From Eretmocerus hayati (Eukaryota; Arthropoda; Insecta; Hymenoptera; Aphelinidae), in NCBI GenBank assembly GCA_029851415.1, contig CM056744.1, positions 91,065,907 to 91,129,906 of the forward strand: DNA of 64,000 bases, in the 5' to 3' direction. This document shows, piece after piece, positions 49,415 to 61,130 of this stretch. The translations under genes and the position numbers were made by a program. Below the pieces are notes generated by a model, which worked only from the letters and a program-made list of their open reading frames with translations, searched no databases and was not told where the DNA came from. Positions within the stretch are counted from its first letter, which is position 1, and every line of letters starts with the position of its first letter.

Positions 49415-49786
49415 TTCTGCAAAAGTATGTGTGTGTATATTGGCATTCCGGGGGGACACCTGGGGGACCCCTCCTGATACAGCCGTCAACGGACTTTTTT
49501 GCGCAATGCGCGAGTATTCAGGATTTTCTTAGTACTCAGACGGGTCTTGAGTTTTCAGAATTTTGTGATGTAGTTATGTGGGTGTTGTTTGTCGTGTAAG
49601 TCGCAGTGCAGGATTCTTATTCCAACCGGGAACATTACCCGAAAAATTCCCCTCCTCAAAGGAAAATTCCAAGCAGGCCCGACCGGGATTCGAACCCGCG
49701 CCGCTTCGAGCGCCCAGAGTTTCAGCCGACTAAGCGCTCCCCAACACTTAACCAACTGAGCCACCGAACGCTCTTTCTGCAAAAGT
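49415..49786 (-). mobile_element. tRNA-derived SINE with 12-bp target-site duplication
   Basis: TTCTGCAAAAGT at 49415-49426 and 49775-49786 flanks a 348-bp insert. In minus orientation its head carries an A box TGGCTCAGTTGG (49763-49752) and a B box GGTTCGAATCCC (49696-49685) at RNA polymerase III spacing. The body is non-tRNA, and the 3' end is a short CA-rich tail (ATACACACACAT). The acceptor and anticodon stems do not pair, so it is not a functional tRNA gene. It was inserted by LINE machinery into the 4.5-kb element. Confidence 0.85.
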
Positions 49787-50154
49787 GGGTCGGCTTAATC
49801 GACATTCAGAGGTCGAAAACTACGTCACAAAACGAAGATTTTGAGCCGTCGCGTCGTGGGCCAAGATCGGTTCACTTGGACACAAGTTATCGCAATTCTG
49901 CGAAAAAACGCTTGGGGGCATATTAGGACAAACTGGACGGGGCGAATTAGGACATTGCTAAATCCCATCTAAAATCGGTCGACCGATCGCCTGTTCGTTT
50001 TTTTCGAGGATAATTGAGAGGACTGGAAGAAGAACTCGCTGAGCGCTTGGTACCGGCCTCTGGCACTCGGCGAGTTCTTTTTCCAGTCCCTTCAATTGTG
50101 CTTATCAAGGCCATAGAGATATTATAGGTAGAGTAGAGAAGCGCAGCCTACACG

Positions 50155-50166
50155 TTTCTTCGCAAA

Positions 50167-50199
<33 letters not shown>

Positions 50200-50560
50200 A
50201 GACGAGGAGTCCTCTTTCTTTCTCTCTCGCACCTGCGTGGCGCATCGCGCAGTACATTATCCCCTCGCTGGGGTCGTATTACGAGGCTTGATCCGCGAAA
50301 GTGCATACGGGAGACTAGTACACGAAAGCATGTAGGACTATACCTATAGTTACCGGTGTACACTTATATAATAGGTGTAGTCCTACATGCATTCGTGTAC
50401 TAGTCTCCCGTATGCACTTCGCGGATCAAGCCTCGTAATAGGGTCCCTGATGCGCCTATGTGTCTCAATGTCGAGTGCGCAATGCGCCGCGCAGGTGCGA
50501 GAGAGAAAAAAAGAGGACTCCTTGTCTTTTCTCTCTCTCTCTCTCGCAGAGAAAGTCCCA
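50155..50560. repeat. Foldback palindrome inside the 4.5-kb element
   Basis: Arms either side of about 50357 are inverted copies: GAGGCTTGATCCGCGAAAGT, GCATACGGGAGACTAGTACA and CATGTAGGACTA on the left, their complements on the right. Outer parts are (GA)n on the left and (CT)n on the right. The spacer is only about 25 bp, so a transcript would form a long hairpin. No ORF of note. Confidence 0.85.
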
Positions 50561-53500
50561 CTTACAGAGAGGCCCACCTCTTCCCTCCTCTATCTGTAAT
50601 AATCTTATATAATCTTATATTATTAATGGATAACTTCGATATTCGAGATTCGAGGCGTTCCGATCGAGATTTCGCGCGCCACTTACGAGTGGTCTCAATG
50701 TGTGTTGCTGTGGATTAATAAATTTGTAATATTTGAATGTATTTACAGGTGGATCAATATAGTTGAAAGTATCCAATCATGCGATCTACATAGCCGAACT
50801 ATCATATCTGTTGATTATTTCCAATTTATCGAAAGAAAAGTAATGATGGGTTTCAAGCATCTGAACTCATGCACTGTAGCGTTTTGTCCAGTTCTGTCTG
50901 CTTCGTTGTCAACATTGAGCAGGTGATCGTCGCGCCTGCGCATCATATCGGTTTTATTACACCTGCATGTATCAATCGGATCGCGATTCGCTCGCTAAAT
51001 GAGTGATAGGAAAGTAGATTGCTGCTTGACCGACAACCAAAATATCGGATATCCCGTGTAACAATGAGGTTAATGGTAATCATTTGAAGATTTATTTTCT
51101 GATATTTAATTCATCGTCCTTCCACGATCGAAAAGATCTCAGGAACGCTTATCTAAACTCTCAAAATGATTCATACCCACTTCGAAGTTGGATCTACACT
51201 GTTTTTTGATTGGGCTAGATTAATAAGAATTAACTAGAAATTTTTTCGTGAATGATGAATGTTTCAACATAAGTCTTGAATTGCATGTATAAAATTTTGT
51301 GATTGAGATAGATCAACTAAAATTCTCTTTGTGAATGTTGAATATCCTTACATCATTTTTAAAAAAGTTTTCAATTTGTGAATATAATTCTTCAAGTTCT
51401 AATGCGTAAAACAACTCTTCAGTTGGTGGATGGCATTGAATTCGACCGAAAGGATTGGGGAATTTTTTATTTGTGAATAATGTATTTTTTCAAATTGTGG
51501 GAGGTTCAATAACTTTCTCATTTCTGGATGATCAATTGAATTTCAGATAATCGATCGAAAATTTTTCATCGGTGGACTAGAAAAAATTTCTCTAGAAGCA
51601 CTCAAGTCATTCTCGCTTTACAAAGCCTGATTGGCTGATCTTTGTGCATATCCTTGAAAAATGTTTGCTCCTTCTCTTTTATAGCCGACCTAGAGTAGAA
51701 GAAGGAGGAGGAGAGAAATAAGTCTCCATCCGAGAATGAGTAAAAACCTATGAAAACCCCAATCGAATTGGAAACCCACATATTCCACGTGAAAATCGAA
51801 ATTGTCATGCACAAGCGTTGCATAAATTTGAATCATTGACTTCGGATTTGAGCTCAATTCTCCAGTTCTCAAAATGATCTCCGTTCCTTGATGGTCATCC
51901 TCAATGATATTTTATAAAAATTGGATAGTTTTTTGACCCCACACCATACGGTTGGTTGAACCATGCGCGCGCAGCGCGCGCACTTCGTAGATCGAATAGT
52001 TTTTTGAGATTATTCGAAAAATCCCTCAGACAGTCGTGAATTTTTGAACCAGCAATCCATAAATTTAGATTTCGAGGCATGTTAGATAGATAAACATATA
52101 GATGGATGACGTTTCCACTCCATATTCTTTTACTATATCATATTCGCTTCTTTCTGGTACCATATATACCTGCATAATTTTTTTTTTCAAACGCAATAGC
52201 CATTTGTCGTATGTTCCAGAATTTTGAGCCATCGTAACCATCCGCGCGCAACGCGCGCGTTTTAGAGTTCTAGTATCCCTATGATCGAAGCGCATATGCA
52301 TTTTGACAAATTTTTCGAAGCGCGGGAGGTTGAGGGTGAGTGAGGTGATTGAAAATGGGTGAGAAAGTGAAGTTACGATGTCCAATGGCATCCTTATGAG
52401 TCAGTTTAAAAGTCAGAGGTCGCTTCCAACGTGTTCCAAGATAGTCTTCGATTCACGCATTTTCACTCTCGCATTCGCTGATATTGGGTTGATTGTCGCA
52501 CTCTATCATTCGGATCGTTGACTTACGGCAAGTATGAATACCTCCAATATGAAGAAAAACTAATGAAAGTAGACTCTTAGAGGCTGCGAAACGATTGCCG
52601 GTTGCTAAAGACGGCAGTGCGCCAATAAACCGCCCAATTCAATAATGTTAGAAAATGATATAAAAGTCGCCCGCTTGTTGAGGCTATGAGAGGATGTAAA
52701 GATCGCGGGCGGGTTTCCCTATTGGTTTTGGGTCATTACCACGTGTTTTGGTGAGCAAATCCGACTCTAATAGGTAAGGAGTAGTGCAGTGTACCTCAGT
52801 TTTGAAAGGCTGTCCTAATTTGCCCCCAAAACTGTCCTAAAGTGCCCCCAAACTCGGGGCGAATTAGGACAGATTTTTTTTCTCAAACTTTAAATAAGTA
52901 AGAGTAAAAAGAATTTTCAAGAAACGCTTTTATGAACTATACCAAGAAACTTTGTCAACCTTGGCATGATATTAAGGAGGTGAAAATTGGTAGAACGATG
53001 AAATTCATCGGGGAAAAACGCGCTGCTTGGAGAAGAATGATCTTTGGGTGTCGTATCTCGAATTCGAATTTCGGTGCCAATGAGACGGGTGATGAGCGCT
53101 GCTCACATCATATCAGTCGCATCGATATCGATCTCCCCATATCCTCCCTAGCTCGCGGTCTAATGGCTGTCTGGCTCACGCGCGTCCGAGCCCCGAGCCT
53201 GCACGAACACGTTTTCACAAAAATGTGATCGGATACGAAAATTTACGAGCCAAGTCCGGAGAAAACTATGTGAGCTCGGCGAAGCGTGAGCTCCAGTAGA
53301 TCAGAGTCATCACTGGACGTAAATATAACCTAGAAGATCTGACAATTGTGCCGGTAAAGTCACTCGCGACTGCTGACAAGACCGAGGGGATTCCTGAGAT
53401 TTCCCCAGAACTTATAAATTCACGACTGTGATTGGCTGATTTGAAATGCCGCTCATGATCACGATTGGCTGTTGGCGGTGGGCCGGATGCTTAAATCATG

Positions 53501-54159
53501 CACCACTAGTTATAGTTACAAAGCGCTAGGCCGAAATGAAGTTAAATAAAAGCGTTTAATAAAAAAAAGTATGAACGCTAAGACCTAGAGGTCTGAAAAT
53601 TCTTTTACAATCTATTCAATAGTTGAACTTCAAAGTCCCTTAGCGCGCCTAGCCCCAAGTATCGCCAGATAGCCCCACTGCAAAACCTGTCCTAATTCGC
53701 CCCACTCTCCCCTATGCATTAGCTTCTTAGAGCACGCCGGATATAAAGGGGCCCGCTCCGCGACTCTGACCACTACTCGAGCCACTAGTTGTTGCTACCC
53801 CGTTCAGTTCGAGGTTTCAACGTGATTTCAAAGTACAGAATAAAAGTAGTAGAGATTTGCATTATTCAGTTATGAATCACCCACCACCTGTCGAAATCTA
53901 TAACATTAATTGTAGATTCTTAATAATATCACTAAACAATGAATATGGCACGGCTTTGATGATGCAGACAGTTCTCACGTCTCCTAGCGTCCCACGATGT
54001 GCAAGCAGTAATAAAGGTCTGAACTAATTCTTGTAGTTCAAGATTGATCGCTTGTAATATTCAGATTTCATCTCAATTATATCTGGCACACCTTGATAAC
54101 TAGATTGCACCACAGTCATAAAAATACCTCAATCACATTTACATCAGATCAGACTCGGA

Positions 54160-55158
54160 TCAATTTGATCCAGACGGGGACTGCCATGCAGTTCCCAATG
54201 CCGCATCTCTCACATTTTCCACAAGCCACTCGTGGTAATAAGAAACGTCGGTAAAAACCGCAGGCTTGTGAGGCTTCTGACACCCGTTAGAGGGCCCAAG
54301 ATAAGAGCCCAATGAGGTATCCTCTAACGGCTAGTGGACTCCCCGCTTCTCCGTAACAAAATCTACCCGTCCTGTAGAATCCATAGTAACCAGCGCACAT
54401 TTGATCATCCCCAATACCACCGGCCTTTGACATACTGTAAATAGAATTGCAGACGATCTTGTCAACGATAGGTACCTCGACAGAACTGAATCTGAATATT
54501 TCACTACTGTCATTGAGCTGTGAGAAACCACTCAATACTGCAATATCACCAGGTTTGATGCGAGTTTTTGAAATCAATGGTGGTAGCCAGGTGATACGCT
54601 GACGTAGTTTGTCGAAAGTAAAAGTCCAAGAGGTGCGTAGAAGAGCGATATTGTTAATTGGAGTGTCGTATCTGGTGTAGTTGAAATTTTTGTGGATAAT
54701 GATCTTGTTGATTTTGCGAATGGAGCCTTGGAAATGGCTAAAGTTTGTCGCAGCACGGACGTACAGGTTATCGAGAGTCGCGTGTTTGACGCATTCAGCC
54801 GATGTGACGACGTAGTGGAAGGAAATTATTGCACCACCTCCGAGGTATGTATTTTTGTCTTCGATTGCTACTTGGTAGGGACATTTTGTGATGTCGTCGC
54901 TTCGAGAGTTTGATATCCTCCATTCCCAAGGACTGAATATCTGTCGGGTGGCATTCGATTCTCCTGAAGTAGATATAGACAGGTAGTTGACAATTTCAGC
55001 CAAAAGAAAGGCTATTCATCAAGATTTGAGTGAACATCATTTTAATTGAATATAAGTCAGATAATGATGCTATGAGATATGAAAAACTATCAAATGTGTC
55101 ATTTACCGTGAGCACGGCGAACTGAGATGACTAATACGAGGAGATAAACCCACCACAT
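54160..55158 (-). CDS. Secreted S1A serine protease homolog, catalytically dead, frameshifted near the C-terminus
   Basis: Two exons: 55158-55107 (MWWVYLLVLVISVRRAH, a signal peptide, then a GTAAAT donor) and from 54963 (after TCTACTTCAG), phases agreeing. Residues about 18-242 form a chymotrypsin-fold domain: CPYQVAIEDK, GGGAIIS, VVTSAECV, NNIALL, MCAGYYGF, FCYGEAGSPL. The triad is lost: Glu for His57 (TSAEC), Asn for Asp102 (NNIALL), Ala for Ser195 (GEAGSP). IVGG is ISNS and Cys42 is gone. Such homologs bind partners or inhibit rather than cut; in insects they act in immune cascades and occur in wasp venoms, but the role here is unknown. The frame stops at 54289-54287 after GLLSWA. The family's C-terminal strand and helix (VFTDVSYYHEWLVENV) follow in another frame, ending at 54160. 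Either an indel in the GGGCCC at 54292-54297 is real, or it is a sequencing error. Confidence 0.85.
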
Positions 55159-55487
55159 TTCGACTACGACAATGACGAGCACACAAGTGACTGAGAATTT
55201 TGGTACCTTCTGTGGTATGAATTCAGGTTAGTCAAATATAATATCAGCAAACAACGATATTATATTTATCAAGACTCTGTATTAACAGCTTCATCAATTA
55301 GTTCGTCATACTTTATTGACAACACAATTTTTTTACTCAACAGTGGCACAATAAGTGTAATGAATTTGCGACAAACAGAAGAAGAATGATCCTTTCATGA
55401 AAAGTATTGATGAAATGACGATACTTAAATGTTGTTGACTTGAGAGATATGGGATCCACAAGGATTAACAAGAAAATTTGAATTTGA

Positions 55488-58400
55488 CTCTGGAACAGAG
55501 TTGTTAAAATACACTGCACGTGCATTATACGCCCGTGTATTACACGTGCATCCGTGCATTCGTGCATTTGTCCATCGCCGCTAGCGCCACTGTCGGTAAG
55601 CCTCAGTATCAGCTGGGCTGGGGCAAAGCGGGGCAAGCAGCAGAACAAAAATTAATCAATAACCTCCTGAGGGTGTCATTTTCATCTCGCGAAAATTGAT
55701 TGCTGCTGCGAGTTGCGGGTTTTTCGTGCAGCAGCCTATTTTTGATGATGCTTGATGATTTTTCAGTTTTTTTGCAGAATGTGGCTGATCTCGACCTCAT
55801 AGTGTTTGTTGGTTAAGTTTGGTCCTTGATCAAAAAATTATACTGTGAATAGTTCTAAAGCAGAAATAAAGAGGTGGATCCATTCATCTTGTTTCTGTAG
55901 CAGAATGTGACTAGATTCTAGTGCTGAGAAACAAGAGTATTTTTCTTTCTGAAAAAGTTCTCTGAGTGATAGTTTTATTTCATAAGAATCATGAATAATT
56001 TCATTAATGGCAGAAATACTAAGTGCTGCTTAAATTGTCATTCAGCTAAAATTGAATCCTCAAAATGATTTTGGTTTTCCCCAACCCAAAACATGCTTCG
56101 CAGGTGAAATGAGGTTGAAGAGATGCTTGCCGGAACAGACTGTTTGATCATTTCTTGACAAATTTATTATAGTATCTTGGTGCTTTTCCATTTCTAGTTT
56201 ACTTGCTCACTCAAGCATGCGATTCTCACCATTTTCTCCATGCTCACATACTTTCAACATACTTTCCAGATTACGATTTCTGGTTCCAACTATTGAGACA
56301 TGATACTTAGAGCTGTATTGTTATGTCGAGTTCAAAATTTACTGCGTCTCTTATGCATCAGTGACCAATACAGCTATCTGAATAAGACTTGACAATGACT
56401 TCTGAAGAATAATAGTTATTACCGGTATAGTTTGCATTACCTTATTAAGAGTAATGGGAGATTTGCCGTGAATGATTACTTCTTTCTATACATGATTGGC
56501 GAAGAGTGATTGATTGCTAAAGCGCTTTCTCCACCATAAGGTGAGCAAGAACGGGTACTACTCCAGATATCAAATAGGCCGTAGAATCTTGACAGGTACT
56601 AAAGTGATTTTGAGTGGTTGAATATTTTAATCTCAGTTTCTTTAAAAGGAATTTACTCTTGAATACATATAATGTACTGGACATGAAATGTCTGTGTCAA
56701 AAAGCAGGTGAGAGGACTATTCAAAGCATATGTAACCACCTTTCCCGGTTTAAACTTATTAATGCCCTGATCAATTAGATAGTGATGGAAGAGTTTTTCT
56801 CTGTCGTTCAAGTGGTAAATAAGCCATCTGGGATGCATTCGTAATGGAGAACATGAATGCTCGCAGAGTGATGTTATTGAAGTTCTCTCTTTCTCTATTC
56901 CATCCAGAACTTTCTTCATTGTTACAATAGGACTAGATTGTATGAGGTTTCTGACCGGTGGATCTGAGATCCATTTGATGATCCTTAGATACTTGGCTCA
57001 CAGGAGTGAGATTGTCCACATCTTGATTCAACATGCAATGGAACTCTCATCTTGTAGCCACATTGGTTTTTTGCATTTGAGGATGGACTTTTTCCATGTC
57101 AAATTTAACAAATTATTGATTCACAGAAACTCACTAAGGTTTCCACCAATCTTTCATATAATCTATATGTGTCGTGTGTGAAAAAAAGAATTATAGTGAA
57201 GAAAACCACCTATCCCTGAGATCCATGAAAGTACTAATTTTCAAGTAGGCAGCAGGGTTCCCAAACCTTATATTGAACTCTGAGAAACTAAACCATGTCT
57301 AGCTAGGGGATGAAATTCTCATTGCATGTTGAATCAAGATGTGGACAATCTCACTCCTGTGAGCCAAGTATCTAAGGATCATCAAATGGATCTCAGATCC
57401 ACCGGTCAGAAACCTCATACAATCTAGTCCTATTGTAACAATGAAGAAAGTTCTGGATGGAATAGAGAAAGAGAGAACTTCAATAACATCACTCTGCGAG
57501 CATTCATGTTCTCCATTACGAATGCATCCCAGATGGCTTATTTACCACTTGAACGACAGAGAAAAACTCTTCCATCACTATCTAATTGATCAGGGCATTA
57601 ATAAGTTTAAACCGGGAAAGGTGGTTACATATGCTTTGAATAGTCCTCTCACCTGCTTTTTGACACAGACATTTCATGTCCAGTACATTATATGTATTCA
57701 AGAGTAAATTCCTTTTAAAGAAACTGAGATTAAAATATTCAACCACTCAAAATCACTTTAGTACCTGTCAAGATTCTACGGCCTATTTGATATCTGGAGT
57801 AGTACCCGTTCTTGCTCACCTTATGGTGGAGAAAGCGCTTTAGCAATCAATCACTCTTCGCCAATCATGTATAGAAAGAAGTAATCATTCACGGCAAATC
57901 TCCCATTACTCTTAATAAGGTAATGCAAACTATACCGGTAATAACTATTATTCTTCAGAAGTCATTGTCAAGTCTTATTCAGATAGCTGTATTGGTCACT
58001 GATGCATAAGAGACGCAGTAAATTTTGAACTCGACATAACAATACAGCTCTAAGTATCATGTCTCAATAGTTGGAACCAGAAATCGTAATCTGGAAAGTA
58101 TGTTGAAAGTATGTGAGCATGGAGAAAATGGTGAGAATCGCATGCTTGAGTGAGCAAGTAAACTAGAAATGGAAAAGCACCAAGATACTATAATAAATTT
58201 GTCAAGAAATGATCAAACAGTCTGTTCCGGCAAGCATCTCTTCAACCTCATTTCACCTGCGAAGCATGTTTTGGGTTGGGGAAAACCAAAATCATTTTGA
58301 GGATTCAATTTTAGCTGAATGACAATTTAAGCAGCACTTAGTATTTCTGCCATTAATGAAATTATTCATGATTCTTATGAAATAAAACTATCACTCAGAG

Positions 58401-58872
58401 AACTTTTTCAGAAAGAAAAATACTCTTGTTTCTCAGCACTAGAATCTAGTCACATTCTGCTACAGAAACAAGATGAATGGATCCACCTCTTTATTTCTGC
58501 TTTAGAACTATTCACAGTATAATTTTTTGATCAAGGACCAAACTTAACCAACAAACACTATGAGGTCGAGATCAGCCACATTCTGCAAAAAAACTGAAAA
58601 ATCATCAAGCATCATCAAAAATAGGCTGCTGCACGAAAAACCCGCAACTCGCAGCAGCAATCAATTTTCGCGAGATGAAAATGACACCCTCAGGAGGTTA
58701 TTGATTAATTTTTGTTCTGCTGCTTGCCCCGCTTTGCCCCAGCCCAGCTGATACTGAGGCTTACCGACAGTGGCGCTAGCGGCGATGGACAAATGCACGA
58801 ATGCACTGATGCACGTGTAATACACGGGCGTATAATGCACGTGCAGTGTATTTTAACAACTCTGCTCTGGAA
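55488..58872. mobile_element. Palindromic hAT-like element: 1545-bp arms, 279-bp loop, 8-bp TSD
   Basis: Left arm 55496-57040 and right arm 57320-58864 are inverted copies with no indel; every position pairs to a constant sum (114360). I saw one mismatch (near 55562) in the parts compared. The ends read CAGAGTTGTTAAAATACACT. The whole is flanked exactly by CTCTGGAA on both sides (55488-55495 and 58865-58872). CAG-type ends with an 8-bp duplication fit the hAT superfamily; arms this long make it a foldback form. Each arm holds the same 88-codon ATG ORF (56919-56653 on -, 57441-57707 on +), which I do not recognise. The unique 279-bp loop has no ORF of note. It lies 330 bp upstream of the protease homolog. 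Confidence 0.9.
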
Positions 58873-61130
58873 TATCAACACCTCTAATGGATGAAACTAG
58901 AAACACCGAAGAATCAGAAGTTGACTGTTTATTGCAGTGATCCCATGCTTTTGACTAATTTTGCAAAAAACCAGGTATTCAAAAAGTGGATTAGTTTGAT
59001 TGCATTCTGCCAAACATTATCTCATCCTTTTGAGAACTTCTAAGTACGACAAAACAAAGAGAAAGGCCGTGGGCAGCTGCCCAGAAAGTCCGTTAATTCA
59101 GATTTACAAATCGAATCGATTGCTCAGGATGGGTCTCGTGTATAACTGGTCCATACAAATCCGCCGAGGAAGCTCCGCGGCTCTAATCCTTTTTTCAATG
59201 CAGTCCTTCCATTTGCGCAGCAGTACAGAAAAAAACAGAGGAAGCAATAGGGAACGAGCTGATGCTGATGTAGAAGCTGGATCAAAGGGCCTCTCTCTCT
59301 TTCTCGGCTCTTTACGCTTTCCCGCAGGGACAATTAATAGTCTGCACCCTGCACACGCACATACACACATACAAAGAGCATCAGAACATCAACCGAGAGG
59401 TGGAGTTTTGTTTTTTTTTTTCTGTACTTTTTTCCACATCAGCTTTGGCGCCCTCCTCTTGATCTTCTTTTTCGTATGGCCTCCAGAACCAACATTACCA
59501 CCAACAGCAAGACCTATAGGCAGAAACTACACCAGGGCACTGGGATTCCCAGTCTGAGAAAATGCCCGCCCGGCCAAGAGAAGAAGAAAAAGTAGGACGC
59601 GCGAGAGGTTAGTTGGAGCCTCATCGCGAATGCGGGACGCGTTGTCTTTTCTATACTGCACTAGGACTAGGATGTATAGTATATATGTAGCTACGAACAT
59701 GACGCTGTGGGAAATTAGTTGGCGCTCGGGACCAAGGCAACGTCACTCTCAGGAGGTCGACTACTCCTAGACTCACCCTCGTGGCATTCCTCTGGTGTTT
59801 CCTTCGAGCAGGTGGAATTCCGAGCCGCATAATTGGGTCTCTGTGCGCAAAGTACGTGTAGTCTGTGTAACCCTTGCCCTCAGTTCCTATGGTGCATTAT
59901 TTTGACGGGAAAGAGATGACTCGACGGGGGAATGGCATTTTTCTTGAGGAGTACTACAGAGAAGTGTTAATGGTGTTAGCTCTCCCTCACTAATTTTCGT
60001 TTTCTTTGATTGTTTCGGTACTCTCGCACGTAACCCAAGCTCATTTTATGAGCTATAAGGTGTAATGAGAAATCATGATATCTGATTGTGATCAATTGAT
60101 TTGAGCGTCGTCTGCGAAAGAAGAGTTTTGTGGCAGTTGACCCGCGTTCACTATAATCAAATTCATCATGGGGATTGCATTATTCATTGTCGAAACATGT
60201 TTCTTTTCATAATGATGTCAGGAGAGATGGTGAATTCTGAATTCTGAAGAATTTTTGTCAATCTGACCCGATGAAGATACATTTCATGGGTTTTTCCATT
60301 TTTGTACAGCCTCAGTTAATTTTACAGTTTTTCTCCTTCATACCTTCAAAAACCTGAATGGTTTCCATGGGAAGGAAATTTTGCCGTTCAGTGAAAGGAG
60401 GATCGAGCAAATGAGAAGCGTTGGAATGTTCGTAAAATAGCTTACCGGGTGAATCTAGAATTAAACCTCATAGCTCTGGAAAAAGATTGTAGAAATGAGA
60501 CGAGGAACCAGAGAATTAGCCGAAACACAACGAGATTGGTTGTTTCGACTTGGTTTTTCGTGATTTTTCTCAGCTGCACTAAAATGAGGATTCGGGCACT
60601 CCAATAGGAATTGGCTCTAAAGATTGCTGGTGATCTTTCTAAAACTCGATAGTCTTCTTTATTTATAAAATTTTTTTTGGGGGGGAGGGGGGGAGGTCAT
60701 CCGAAAAAGTCATCGTAGAACTCAAACTGGAGCCTCGATCTTCGCAAACTCGGGCATCATCCGACAGAATTCCTAGTTCGTGCATCCGGGTAGTTGCGAG
60801 TTTGATTGTCTACCTGGGTCTTGGGGTTAGTCAACACCCCAACATAGTTCCTGGTTTGAACGCCCTGGAATTTCCGATAGTACTTGTCTTCCTGCTCTTT
60901 GGGGTTGATCTCTTCCGGCCAGAATTTTTTGTTCAAGTATCAATGTATCTCTTTGAGGCCTCTTGCTTTATGAGATTAATTGTTTTCCATCAGATTTTTC
61001 ATTCCAACCATTTGCGTACTTAATACTTGGGGCCATGTGTGCCAAGTTTTTTCTTCCGAAAGTAGAAACCCATAGACTGATATAAAATCGTGCGCTGAGT
61101 TCGATAAGGCCATCAGTATTGCTCGTACAC
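58873..61130. other. No supported gene
   Basis: A 185-codon ORF at 59000-59557 (+) is the longest outside known loci apart from the protease homolog, but it is low in complexity at its end (a run of F codons from a T tract), overlaps minus-strand ORFs and matches no family I know. A G-rich tract (GGGGGGGAGGGGGGGAGG) lies near 60680. Confidence 0.45.

Larger units (their letters stand above)
49201..53714. mobile_element. 4.5-kb non-autonomous TIR element
   Basis: The two ends are 27-bp inverted repeats with one mismatch (TAGGGGAGAGTGGGGCGAAT at the left, its complement at the right). If the outermost TA is the target duplication, a TA-inserting family is likely. The terminal word GGGGCGAATTAGGACA recurs inside near 49940 and, in both orientations, near 52810-52880, so the subtermini are built of repeats of the end. 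No transposase ORF was found. A SINE (49415-49786) and a foldback (50155-50560) lie within. Confidence 0.8.

Noticed and set aside
49676..49774. tRNA gene on the minus strand
   Set aside because: A and B boxes are present but acceptor and anticodon stems fail to pair, and a target duplication encloses the head and a non-tRNA body, so it is a SINE.
53738..53810. TATA box (GATATAAAGG) and TCAGTT initiator on plus
   Set aside because: Their spacing is about 60 bp rather than 30, and no downstream coding exon was found.
55496..58864. Palindrome as a sequencing or assembly artefact
   Set aside because: A unique loop, an arm mismatch and an exact 8-bp duplication outside both arms fit a transposon better.
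59000..59557. 185-codon ORF on plus
   Set aside because: No recognised family, a phenylalanine run from a T tract, and competing ORFs on the other strand.
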